The notes under the pieces were generated by a model. The model ran no database searches and had not been told where the DNA came from. It saw nothing but the letters and a program-made list of their open reading frames with translations. This document shows, piece after piece, positions 8,588 to 16,639 of a stretch of 64,000 bases of DNA; within the stretch, counting starts at the first letter, position 1, and each line of letters begins with the position of its first letter. The DNA is from an uncultured Opitutales bacterium (GTDB lineage Bacteria > Verrucomicrobiota > Verrucomicrobiia > Opitutales > Intestinicryptomonadaceae), in contig URAK01000002.1 of assembly GCA_900545705.1 (NCBI GenBank), positions 186,001 through 250,000 of the forward strand, written 5' to 3'. Both the position numbers and the translations under genes were made by a program.

Positions 8588-9812
8588 ATACAGGGCGATG
8601 TCCGGAAACGGCAAAATCGTATCCGGAGAGCTGGACGCCGCCGACTATAAAGACGCGTGCAACAAGCTTAGGGCCATGTCGCTAGTTCCCGTATCGGCCG
8701 AAAGGGCGGATTCATCGGGAGCGCCCGATACTGCGAAAGCCTCGGAGCCAGATGCTTCAAAAATAAATCTAGGCGGGGAAAAGACCTCGCTTGCATTCTT
8801 TAAAAAGCTCCTACAGTTGTGCGGCGGCGGGGGCATGCCTGTCAGCGACGCGCTAAAATCTCTCGCCCAAAGATCCCTTGACGCGCGTACAAAAGTCCTT
8901 TGCCGCGAACTTTACAAAGAGCTCAGCGAGGGCCGGACGCTTTCAGACGCGCTAAAAAAGTACCCCGCCCTTTTCGACCCTTGCATAACGCACCTTGTCG
9001 AAGCCGGCGAAACAACCGCCAACCTCGGGTTTGTATTTGAAAACATAATATCTTATATAGAGGCGCGACGGCAGCTGCGGCGGACAATAATATCGGCCCT
9101 CGCATATCCGGTTTTTCTATGCGTCATGGCCTCAGGGGTTGTGCTGCTGTTTCTATTTTTCATGCTGCCGCGGATTGAGTCTATGATGTCGAACATCGGC
9201 GCGGGAGAAAACGGGCCTATTGTGCTTATGAAAACAATAGGCTCGGTGCTTACGACGGGCGTTCCGATTGCGGCCGCTCTTGTCGTTATCGCATTTATCG
9301 CTGTGAGACTTGTGCGCAAGACTCCGGAAGGGCTTTTAAAAACTGACGCATTCCTTTTAAAAATACCGGTCATAGGGAAAATTGCCTCAGATTCCGACCT
9401 ATGCAGATTCTCGACGCTTGCATCGACTCTTTTTGCCTCCGGCGTAAATACCACCGAGACATTCAGGCTCGCCGAAAAGTCCGTAAAGAACTCTTTAATG
9501 CGCTCGAGAATACAAAGTTTTAGGGTTGCCGTAAATGACGGCGCTCCGATATCTGCCGCTTTGAAAAAATTCGGCATTATAGACGAGGAAGACATCGATA
9601 TTGTTTCCGTAGGCGAGCGCACCGGCAGCCTTGTGTCGGCATTCGCGGAAATAGGGAAATCGCACTCTGAGTCGCTTAACAGGCGGATAAAGCTATCGAC
9701 AGGCGCGCTTGGAGGAGTTGCTCTCGCATTGGCATTCGCGCTTGTTTTGATATTCGCAGTGGGAATAGTTTTGAGCATACTTGGAATCAGCCACGGATTG
9801 ATATCCAAATAA
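8574..9812 (+). CDS. gspF: Type II secretion inner-membrane platform protein GspF
   Basis: Polytopic inner-membrane platform that couples the ATPase to pseudopilus growth. The 412-residue length is normal. The start KYKYRAMSGNGKIVSGELDA is the standard short N-terminal beta segment. Two T2SSF repeats follow, each with a hydrophobic segment: around residues 175-200 (ALAYPVFLCVMASGVVLLF) and near the C-terminus (LALAFALVLIFAVGIVLS), with another around 225-245. The motifs LVEAGETTANLGFVFENI and VSVGERTGSLVSAF are the matched signature loops of the two repeats. No pseudopilin genes follow, so the rest of the machine must be encoded elsewhere. Confidence 0.95.
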   Translation: MRKYKYRAMSGNGKIVSGELDAADYKDACNKLRAMSLVPVSAERADSSGAPDTAKASEPDASKINLGGEKTSLAFFKKLLQLCGGGGMPVSDALKSLAQRSLDARTKVLCRELYKELSEGRTLSDALKKYPALFDPCITHLVEAGETTANLGFVFENIISYIEARRQLRRTIISALAYPVFLCVMASGVVLLFLFFMLPRIESMMSNIGAGENGPIVLMKTIGSVLTTGVPIAAALVVIAFIAVRLVRKTPEGLLKTDAFLLKIPVIGKIASDSDLCRFSTLASTLFASGVNTTETFRLAEKSVKNSLMRSRIQSFRVAVNDGAPISAALKKFGIIDEEDIDIVSVGERTGSLVSAFAEIGKSHSESLNRRIKLSTGALGGVALALAFALVLIFAVGIVLSILGISHGLISK

Positions 9813-10266
9813 TGGGCCTAAGCAAATTGCGCGGGAAAGTACGGCATGATTATTTAATTCCATGCCTCGTACATGACAATTATTTGGCGTATCTTTTTGG
9901 GGGCAGTTTTTTAGGGGATATCCCGTTTATTTACGTTTAACCCTGAAAAAAATTCTTACATCGCAATATCCTAAGCAAATATCCGGGTACGAGCTTGACG
10001 GTTTGCATAGCGCGCCTTCCAGCGTCCGCGGCGTATTTTAATAAGATAATTATTCTAATATTGGCGTAGAAAAATCGGCAAAATCAGAATTAAGCCTGCC
10101 CCGCGGCCATGTTTTCCCTCCGCTTCAACGCCCAAGAAAATTGCCAGCCGGCATTTTCCACTAAGTATAATAAATTTCACGCGCTATATAAAAAACAGCC
10201 AATCGGCGAAAAACATTCGTTGGATAATCAAAAAAGTTCTCCACCCCCTGCGGCAAGCGTAAGATT
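9813..10266. other. Intergenic region between convergent genes
   Basis: This 454-base gap separates gspF from the convergent chemoreceptor-like gene. I see no convincing hairpin terminator, RNA gene or coding frame; composition is AT-rich with scattered short A- and T-runs. Confidence 0.5.
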
Positions 10267-12192
10267 TTATTTAAAGGCCGATATTTCTTTTGAAATTTCG
10301 CCAAGAAGCGGAGCTGCATTTTGCGATATTCTCGAAAGTTCCGCGAGAGCTTTTTCCGCTTTTGCGACCGCCCCGCGCGCGTCTTTTAAACGGAGTGACA
10401 AAGTCCCCATTTCAGACGATCCAGCTAGCCCCTCTATATTGTCCGCCGAATATGAAAGCGATGTCACAGAGTTTTCAATGGAGGAGATAGACTCCAACAT
10501 TTTGTCGGCCTCGCGCCTAAAATGCGAAAGGGGCGCCGAAAGAGCAGAAATCTTTGCCTTCACGGCGCTCAAACAATTTCCGCAGTCGCCCGCCGCCTTT
10601 TCCATGTCCATAACCACAACTCCCGTGCGCTTGGCCAGAAGCTTTATCTGCTCCGCCAAAATGGAAAGCCCGCTTCCGGCATTCCCAGACTTCCCTACCT
10701 CGATAGACATATTTAGGCTAATAAGGTTTGCCCTGTCTGCTATAGCCGCTATCTCGCCAGCAAGCCTTCCCAACGCCCCGATGGATTCTATTGCCGAGTC
10801 CGCCGATTCATCCGCCGATTGCACAGCCTGCGACTGCGCCGATATAATTTTTGAAAAATCCCCCGCAACGACCTCTTTTTGCGGCAATCCCGCAGAGAGT
10901 TCAGAGACCAATTCTGAAATTCTGCGGGAAGCCTTTAACGCGCCACCATAGAGTTCGGGACCCGAAACATTCTTTTCCAACGCCTCCAATGTTGTATCGG
11001 CATACTCAAGAATTTTAGAATTTAAAGACACCGCTGCGCTTATCTCATTGCGGCTCGAAACGCACATAATCGAAAGTTTTTTGGATATATCGAGCAGCCG
11101 TTCGCGCATTTCCAGCGCGTCGAGAATGTATGAATCTATTGTTTTGAACTCGCGCCCAAATAGGGCGGCTGATGCGTAATAATCCACTTTTGCGTCTTCT
11201 GCCGAACCAGATATGCAAGAGCGCGCAAGCAATGCCGTACGCGCGGCCGATTTGCGCACTCCAAGCGCAATTACCATTGCGGCGGAAGATAAAAATATTA
11301 TAAACAAAGCATATTCAGCCAAGAAATAAACTAGCTGCAAATGCGCGTTATGCAATGCGCCGGAGAGCGAATCCACAAGCACGCCAGAGCAATAGATCCA
11401 AGTCTGCGCGCACAGAGTTTCAAAGACTGACATCTTTTTTGCTATTTCGTCCGGATTAAATTCCACGGAAAATATCGAGTCTGTAAGCGCCGTCCCGGAC
11501 TGAAGGATTTTTTCGGAAGATGCGCGTATGCTTTTGGCGCTCTCAAAATTGGAGGAGAGAGTCCGAAGGGCGGCAGACAAGTTTTCGACATCGTCAATAA
11601 GTTCGTCGCGGATTATTGACAGTTGGGATTTATCGCCGTCTATTGAAGTTTCAACATGCAGCCTGAATAATCCGGAATATATTTTAGGGAAATACGTTCC
11701 ACAAATTTTTACAAGCAGGTATCTATCGGTTGCTGGGTCGGAATAAAGCCCACCAGCGACCATTGCGCTGTCTGACATATCCAATAAAATAGATGCTTTA
11801 TTTCGCGACAAATCAAACGCGTCCAAAGATTCTTGCGTGTATATCGTCGATATATTTGAATGTTTTTCGGGCGAAGCCTGTTTTAGGTATGACGAAGTTC
11901 GCAATATCTGAGAACATCCGGCTGTGATAGACGCCTTCGCATCGGAAAGAGCGCGTTTTGCCGACGTCGCAGAAGCCTCGCCAGAAACATTACCGGCTAA
12001 TGTAATATGCGAGAGTATTGCAAGTCCCTGTAAAATGCGCGCACCTCCAAGTTCAGCACCGAACCTATCGGATTCTCTCAATACAGAATGCACGTACTTA
12101 TACGCGGGCAATATTGAAGCACAAAGTCCAAGCAACAATATTGCGACAAGTTTTGTCAACAGACGTTTCCCGCTAAAATGTCTCATTCCCAT
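10267..12192 (-). CDS. Degenerate methyl-accepting chemotaxis-like transducer
   Basis: A 641-residue membrane protein. One transmembrane helix is at about 11-30 (LLTKLVAILLLGLCASILPA). A mostly helical extracytoplasmic sensor region follows to about 280. A second helix is at about 283-310 (YALFIIFLSSAAMVIALGV), then a long Ala/Ser/Glu-rich helical cytoplasmic part. Around residues 480-530 it resembles the signalling tip of chemoreceptors (IAAIADRANLISLNMSIEVG, then LAEQIKLLAKRTG), with LN, SIE and LAEQIKLLA recognisable. The canonical QTNLLALNAAIEAARAG is eroded: EAARAGE became EVGKSGN. No CheA, CheW or flagellar gene is nearby. It may signal to a pilus-type system or may have lost kinase coupling. 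Confidence 0.75.
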   Translation of the reverse strand: MGMRHFSGKRLLTKLVAILLLGLCASILPAYKYVHSVLRESDRFGAELGGARILQGLAILSHITLAGNVSGEASATSAKRALSDAKASITAGCSQILRTSSYLKQASPEKHSNISTIYTQESLDAFDLSRNKASILLDMSDSAMVAGGLYSDPATDRYLLVKICGTYFPKIYSGLFRLHVETSIDGDKSQLSIIRDELIDDVENLSAALRTLSSNFESAKSIRASSEKILQSGTALTDSIFSVEFNPDEIAKKMSVFETLCAQTWIYCSGVLVDSLSGALHNAHLQLVYFLAEYALFIIFLSSAAMVIALGVRKSAARTALLARSCISGSAEDAKVDYYASAALFGREFKTIDSYILDALEMRERLLDISKKLSIMCVSSRNEISAAVSLNSKILEYADTTLEALEKNVSGPELYGGALKASRRISELVSELSAGLPQKEVVAGDFSKIISAQSQAVQSADESADSAIESIGALGRLAGEIAAIADRANLISLNMSIEVGKSGNAGSGLSILAEQIKLLAKRTGVVVMDMEKAAGDCGNCLSAVKAKISALSAPLSHFRREADKMLESISSIENSVTSLSYSADNIEGLAGSSEMGTLSLRLKDARGAVAKAEKALAELSRISQNAAPLLGEISKEISAFK

Positions 12193-12240
12193 ACGCTATT
12201 TTAATGCCCAATAAGTTGCAATAATATTCTGTTCAGCAAA

Positions 12241-12268
12241 AAAAAATCGGAGTTTAAACTCCGATTTT
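12241..12268 (-). terminator. Palindromic terminator
   Basis: AAAATCGGAGTTTAAACTCCGATTTT (12243-12268) is a perfect inverted repeat with A and T tails. On the minus strand it lies about 70 bases past the stop of the exported-protein gene at 12337. Confidence 0.8.
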
Positions 12269-12336
12269 ATGTGGAAATATACACTTAATTATGTCAACAA
12301 CCGTATATAAGCAAACGGCTGTATACTTTACAGAGA

Positions 12337-13059
12337 TTATCTCTGTCCGGAAGTAATCATGGAATTGTCCGGAATAATAGAAGAAGTTGTCGAAGTGTTT
12401 GAGTCTCTCTGATTGGCTCTCGACTGGGGCATTACCAAGAATTCGCTTGTCTGGGCAGCGAGAGTCCTCTCAGCTATTGAGTTGTTGCCAACAGAACCGG
12501 TGATATCGCCATTCGGGCGGACTGCAAGGACAACAGCGTTCGTTCTGGATTCGCCGTTCTCGTTGGTCACCGTGACATTGCCGGTTGTCGTTATGCTTTC
12601 GTCTGCATTAACAGTCGACCTAGCATCGCAAGCATACCTTTCGCCGTTCATTTCAACAGACATGTTGGAAACGTACGAATTTTCAGTGTCGGGCCTTATA
12701 GAAGCCGTGACAGTGACGGGAGTCCTCGCCGGGAGATTGGGATCAGACAAAGTTGATTTTACTGCGGAAATCAAAGAATTGAAGATTTTACCATGATGAG
12801 TATCTGTACCAGTGGCCTTGGTAGTTTCCGCGAGAATCCTATTGAGCATATCCTGCGAGGAGGCCAGCACGCTGCTATTCTGAGCGTCGACTCTCACATT
12901 TATTTCCCTGTTATTTACGGTTGTCTGCACGCGAACGCCATTGGCTTCGCTAGTCGCCGAAGCGGGAGCTGTTTGAACGGGAGTGACGGCCGTCTGAGCA
13001 CCGAGCATTCCGCTTACGGAGAGAACTGCGAGGATTGCAATATAATTTAAAACTTTCAT
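12337..13059 (-). CDS. Exported protein of unknown function
   Basis: A 240-residue protein with a clear signal peptide (MKVLNYIAILAVLSVSGMLGAQ). The mature part is Thr/Asn/Ser/Val-rich, has no hydrophobic segment and looks beta-rich, with TVTASIRPDTENSYVSNMSV and TTTGNVTVTNENGESRTN. Two regularly spaced 'TVxxDxxxxTTGNVTV' style strands suggest a beta-sandwich or surface protein. The C-terminus is polar (NSMITSGQR), with no sorting tail. It stands alone between two terminators or divergent spacers. I do not recognise the family. Confidence 0.75.
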   Translation of the reverse strand: MKVLNYIAILAVLSVSGMLGAQTAVTPVQTAPASATSEANGVRVQTTVNNREINVRVDAQNSSVLASSQDMLNRILAETTKATGTDTHHGKIFNSLISAVKSTLSDPNLPARTPVTVTASIRPDTENSYVSNMSVEMNGERYACDARSTVNADESITTTGNVTVTNENGESRTNAVVLAVRPNGDITGSVGNNSIAERTLAAQTSEFLVMPQSRANQRDSNTSTTSSIIPDNSMITSGQR

Positions 13060-13375
13060 GGTATATTTCCTTTAAGTAGAAGAAAGGTTTTTTCTGATTG
13101 TGCAAAGAAAGTAAAATAAACTCCGCAACAATACAAGTATTTTTTTTTACTTTTTTTCCATCGTCAAAAGCGCGGGTATTTTAAATTTTTTAGCGATAAA
13201 ACAATTATCTTGCTATGGGCTTACGCGGCAAAATTGTACAACCAACCTTATTTATATGAAAGAAATGTTTTGCCTTTCGCATTAAAAATGTTTGAATTGA
13301 AAAAACCAAAAAAAATATAAGTTCGCGTGCCCGAAGAACGGGAACGCTTCCAATAACAATAAAACATCACAAGAG
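13060..13375. promoter_or_regulatory. Divergent intergenic promoter region
   Basis: This 316-base AT-rich spacer lies between two divergent genes and must hold both promoters. It contains a run of T with TTTTTTTTACTTTTTTTCC near 13140. I could not fix -35/-10 pairs with confidence. Confidence 0.4.
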
Positions 13376-15214
13376 ATGTCCGAACAAGAAAACAAACCGG
13401 AGAAAAAGACGGAACAAGTCGATCTGAGCGAACTTTCCAACATTCAGTTCGCTACGGCTTGGACACCGAGTTCCAATATATCCCCCAAAAACTTTACGCC
13501 GCGCAAAGGCGGAGAATTCAAAGGGTCCAGACGCGACGGGGGTGCTTTCAGGAAACCGCGCGAAGGCGGATTTTCCGGAAAGCCGCGCGAAGGCGGAGAA
13601 TTCAAAAAACGCCAGTTCCCGCCGCGGGACGATAAAAACTCCGAAAAGCGCTTTTCTTCGGACAAGCCTTTTAAAAAGCGCCAAAAACCATTCGACAAAA
13701 AAGCGAAGAAAGAACCTTTCGTTTTTTCAATGGAGGTATTGTTCTATCCTGAGGACGCCCCGTTCAATAAATTGTCCGACATAATGAAAGCCTCGAAGCG
13801 CACATACCAGCTCTTCGACATTGCCGAGATAATTCTTGAAAAGCCGGAAAGGTTTGTGGTCCTCGCAAAGAACCTGCCGGACGCCGAGGGAAAATCCGCG
13901 CCTCTTTACTGCGCGCAACCGCTCAACCTGCCCTTCGACGACGAGGCGTCCGCAAAATCGGCCGCCCTTGAAGCGAAGCTCGAAGAACTCTTCAACACCG
14001 AAGAGATAGAAGCCGAACCTCCAAAGGGAGAATTTCAAGTAGTAAACAGGTGCTCCATTACCGGAGACCTCCTCGGAGCTCCCAACTGGCATAGGTACGG
14101 AGAATTTTTGCGCGAATACCACAACCGGAAATTCCCGAAAATGCCTTTCGAAAAATTCTGCGCCTCGATAGAAAGCGTGCGCGATAAGGAGCAAATATCG
14201 GCATGGCTTGAAATGATGAAGAAAAAGACGGTATTCAAGCTTAAAGAGCCGCAAGAGGGCGCACCCGAAAGCTTTGACACGCGCGAATCCGCCTTTGCCT
14301 ACATATCACAGAAATACGGGAGCGAACTTGTAAAGACCTACGAGCAAGTCAGGCTGCGTGGCGAATATGTCGCGAAACTTCCGTTTGGAAGAATACGCCG
14401 GAATATAGAAGAAGCCTGCAAAAAGCAGAAAAAATTCCCGATTGTAACTGCGAACAATTTGCGCGGGCGCCTGCGCCGCTCAGGATTTACTATCTATAAG
14501 CGCGGCAGCAAGGGTTTTGCATACGTTTCTGTTATAAAGCGCAAATTTATATTTGAGGGCGAGAGCCTTTCGGAAGTACCCCAAAAGATTTTTGACTTTG
14601 TATCGGCAAATCCCGCAATTAGGGCGGCGGAGCTGCCTTACAAGTATCTCGGCCTCGAAGTCCCGCAATCGGAGACTGAAACAAAGAGCCTTGCCCAACA
14701 GAACACAGAGGGAGCTCAGACTCTGGATTCTCAAAAACCTTCAGAATCCGCAGAGCTTTCCGAAGAAACGAAGGCACAGCTATCATCGGTTTGGAGCGAG
14801 CTTTTGTGGCTTGTGTCCGAAGGCTATGTAGTTGAATATGCCGACGGCACTCTGCAAGCAAACCCATACCTTCCGAAGCCAAAAGACAAGTCTCAGCCTT
14901 CCGATTTGGAAGCAGAGGCTGCAAAAGCCGGAGACGAACCCATAATGCCGGTAAAGAAAAACCCGGAAGCCGAAGATGAATGCGGCAGTGTGGAATCGGA
15001 AGCCGAAGAGGCCTCGCAATGCCCTTGCGAATCTGCCGCTGAAGACGCCGGACAGAAAAGCGGCGAAGTTGCCGCAGAATCCGCCAAAGACGAGCCTGCT
15101 GCCGATTCTTCCGCACAGGAAGGCGGTGCGCCAGAGGCAGCCGAGGATAAGCCTTGCGAGAAACCTGAGAGCGGAGTTTCAAACGAAGACTCGAAGGAGG
15201 ACTCCAAGCAATAA
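13376..15214 (+). CDS. Large disordered-ended, putative RNA-associated protein
   Basis: A 612-residue protein with three parts. Residues about 40-120 are basic and rich in Arg, Lys, Phe and Gly-Gly, with repeats such as KPREGGFSG and KPREGGEFKKR that resemble RGG-type RNA-binding tails. Residues about 120-470 form a predicted folded core with FVVLAKNLPDAEGKSAPLYC, the motif VNRCSITGDLLGAPNWHRYG, and AFAYISQKYGSELVKTYEQV. Its end resembles a winged helix (RLRRSGFTIYKRGSKGFAYV and LLWLVSEGYVVEYADGTL). Residues about 485-612 are a strongly acidic Glu/Ala/Ser tail. No enzymatic motif is visible and I do not recognise a named family. Function in RNA or ribosome biology is inference from composition. 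A strong terminator follows. Confidence 0.8.
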   Translation: MSEQENKPEKKTEQVDLSELSNIQFATAWTPSSNISPKNFTPRKGGEFKGSRRDGGAFRKPREGGFSGKPREGGEFKKRQFPPRDDKNSEKRFSSDKPFKKRQKPFDKKAKKEPFVFSMEVLFYPEDAPFNKLSDIMKASKRTYQLFDIAEIILEKPERFVVLAKNLPDAEGKSAPLYCAQPLNLPFDDEASAKSAALEAKLEELFNTEEIEAEPPKGEFQVVNRCSITGDLLGAPNWHRYGEFLREYHNRKFPKMPFEKFCASIESVRDKEQISAWLEMMKKKTVFKLKEPQEGAPESFDTRESAFAYISQKYGSELVKTYEQVRLRGEYVAKLPFGRIRRNIEEACKKQKKFPIVTANNLRGRLRRSGFTIYKRGSKGFAYVSVIKRKFIFEGESLSEVPQKIFDFVSANPAIRAAELPYKYLGLEVPQSETETKSLAQQNTEGAQTLDSQKPSESAELSEETKAQLSSVWSELLWLVSEGYVVEYADGTLQANPYLPKPKDKSQPSDLEAEAAKAGDEPIMPVKKNPEAEDECGSVESEAEEASQCPCESAAEDAGQKSGEVAAESAKDEPAADSSAQEGGAPEAAEDKPCEKPESGVSNEDSKEDSKQ

Positions 15215-15246
15215 TCTGGCAAGATATTTTGCCTCAGTCTATGCAC

Positions 15247-15276
15247 AAAAATCTCCCGAAACGGGAGATTTTTTTT
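15247..15276 (+). terminator. Rho-independent terminator
   Basis: The stem ATCTCCCG/CGGGAGAT with an AAA loop is followed by eight T's, 33 bases after the stop of the gene at 13376-15214. Confidence 0.9.
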
Positions 15277-15660
15277 ATTATAAATTGCTCTGATAAAATT
15301 CAGAAGTTGATGGGAAAATTTTTTGCGCAGTAGAAGTAACAGGGGAAAAAATTTTTCTCCGCGCTAAAATGTCTAGAAATAATTCATAAATTTTGCGATG
15401 AAATGGAAGTGCTTACAGACGACAAAGAGGAATGATGGTTTTGGCGTTCATTACGTTTTACATAAACTCTCCGCGCCCCCGATTTAATTAAGCTTTGCCT
15501 AAGCTGTCCGCCAACGCCATACATTGAAAAAAATCCCAGCTGAGCACAATACGCCACAGTATTTCGCAGCATACGCATGAAATATTAGCGCGGGACGCGA
15601 GCTCCCTTTTTATCGCTAAATGGCGAACTGATTACTGCCAAATTGCGGACTTCACAATAA
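15277..15660. other. Intergenic region between convergent genes
   Basis: This 384-base AT-rich spacer lies between convergent genes. Nothing beyond the terminator at its left edge is recognisable. Confidence 0.4.
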
Positions 15661-16536
15661 CTACCCTTTGCGATTTCTTTTGCGTGGTTTGCCAGAATTT
15701 TTAAGAATTTTGCCATTCTCTGCGCAGGATTTGCCGCACGTCGCCCGCCGCAATAATTCCGAAAATGGAACGTTTGCAACATTGTTTTCATCGGCGCGCT
15801 TAGACTCCGAAAAGTTTTTTTTCTTCTGCGGGATTTGAAGGGCATCGAAAGATTTTAGCTGCATCTTAAATTTATTCTTTTTTTGCGGATAGCTTGCAGA
15901 AGCCTCCTTGACAGATTCTCCGGATTTTTGGTCTGAAAAGTCGGCTTTTTCGATAGTCGCCGCGAGGCGCTTGCGGCGTTTTTTCATATGCTTCGATATT
16001 ATTTCGGCGCGGCGCACCGCATCGCGGATTTGCAATTCAAAAGGGTCAAGCGCAGAAAAAGCCCCGCAAGATTTCCATTCGCGCTCTACGCGTGAGTTTG
16101 AGTCCCGCAAGGACTTTGACAGAGCCTTTGCGGAATCCGCAGCGCTCTCAAAAAGTTTGTCGGGCGACAATGCCGTTGCGCCAAAAGTCGTTGCCGTAAG
16201 GCGCAGCAGGTTATCCCGCGACACCACAATTATGGAGCCGGGGTTGCGGGAAGTCGCACAGAGCTGCTCTATAAGTTCGTCGGCTGTCATGTGCGACGGC
16301 GTAAAAACTTCGGCAAGCGTATCAATAGAATTGCGCCTTACAACCGATATATCTCCGCCTGAGCCGTCGTAGACTATCGTAATGCGGGTTCCGCCGTAGT
16401 CATGCATGGGGCCAACTATGCGCCACAACTCTTCGCGGGCCGCATCGAGGCCGCGCTTTAAAAATATGCGCTCCATATCCGGAGTGGAGCGCACCACATT
16501 CCACCCGTCTATTATTATATGCCTCTTGGAAACCAT
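15661..16536 (-). CDS. YacP-like NYN-domain RNase-type protein
   Basis: A 291-residue protein whose first ~165 residues match the YacP/NYN (PIN-like) fold. The first acidic residue is in HIIIDGWNVVRS. TRITIVYDGSGG carries the second, and SIIVVSRDNLLRLTA the third. The family includes the ribosome-associated endoribonuclease Rae1 of Bacillus, so an RNA-cleaving role is plausible. The second half (about 165-291) is very basic, rich in Lys, Arg and Ser (KHMKKRRKRLAATIEK), and likely binds nucleic acid. I chose the ATG at 16536; a TTG three codons upstream is possible. No partner gene lies in an operon with it. Confidence 0.85.
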   Translation of the reverse strand: MVSKRHIIIDGWNVVRSTPDMERIFLKRGLDAAREELWRIVGPMHDYGGTRITIVYDGSGGDISVVRRNSIDTLAEVFTPSHMTADELIEQLCATSRNPGSIIVVSRDNLLRLTATTFGATALSPDKLFESAADSAKALSKSLRDSNSRVEREWKSCGAFSALDPFELQIRDAVRRAEIISKHMKKRRKRLAATIEKADFSDQKSGESVKEASASYPQKKNKFKMQLKSFDALQIPQKKKNFSESKRADENNVANVPFSELLRRATCGKSCAENGKILKNSGKPRKRNRKG

Positions 16537-16583
16537 TTTTAACAAGAGAATCCGCGTCGACTAATTTCCGCAAACTTTTTCTG

Positions 16584-16616
16584 AAAAAAAAGCGCGGACT
16601 TCAAAATCGTCCGCGC
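16584..16616 (-). terminator. Terminator of the GH97 gene
   Basis: GCGCGGAC and GTCCGCGC arms (16592-16616) are followed on the minus strand by eight T's, 24 bases past the GH97 stop. Confidence 0.9.
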
Positions 16617-16639
16617 CAATTCAAAATATGCTATGCCGG

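Noticed and set aside
13500..13620. Short GC-rich direct repeats near the gene start
   Set aside because: They encode the KPREGG-type protein repeats in frame, so they are coding repeats rather than a DNA element.
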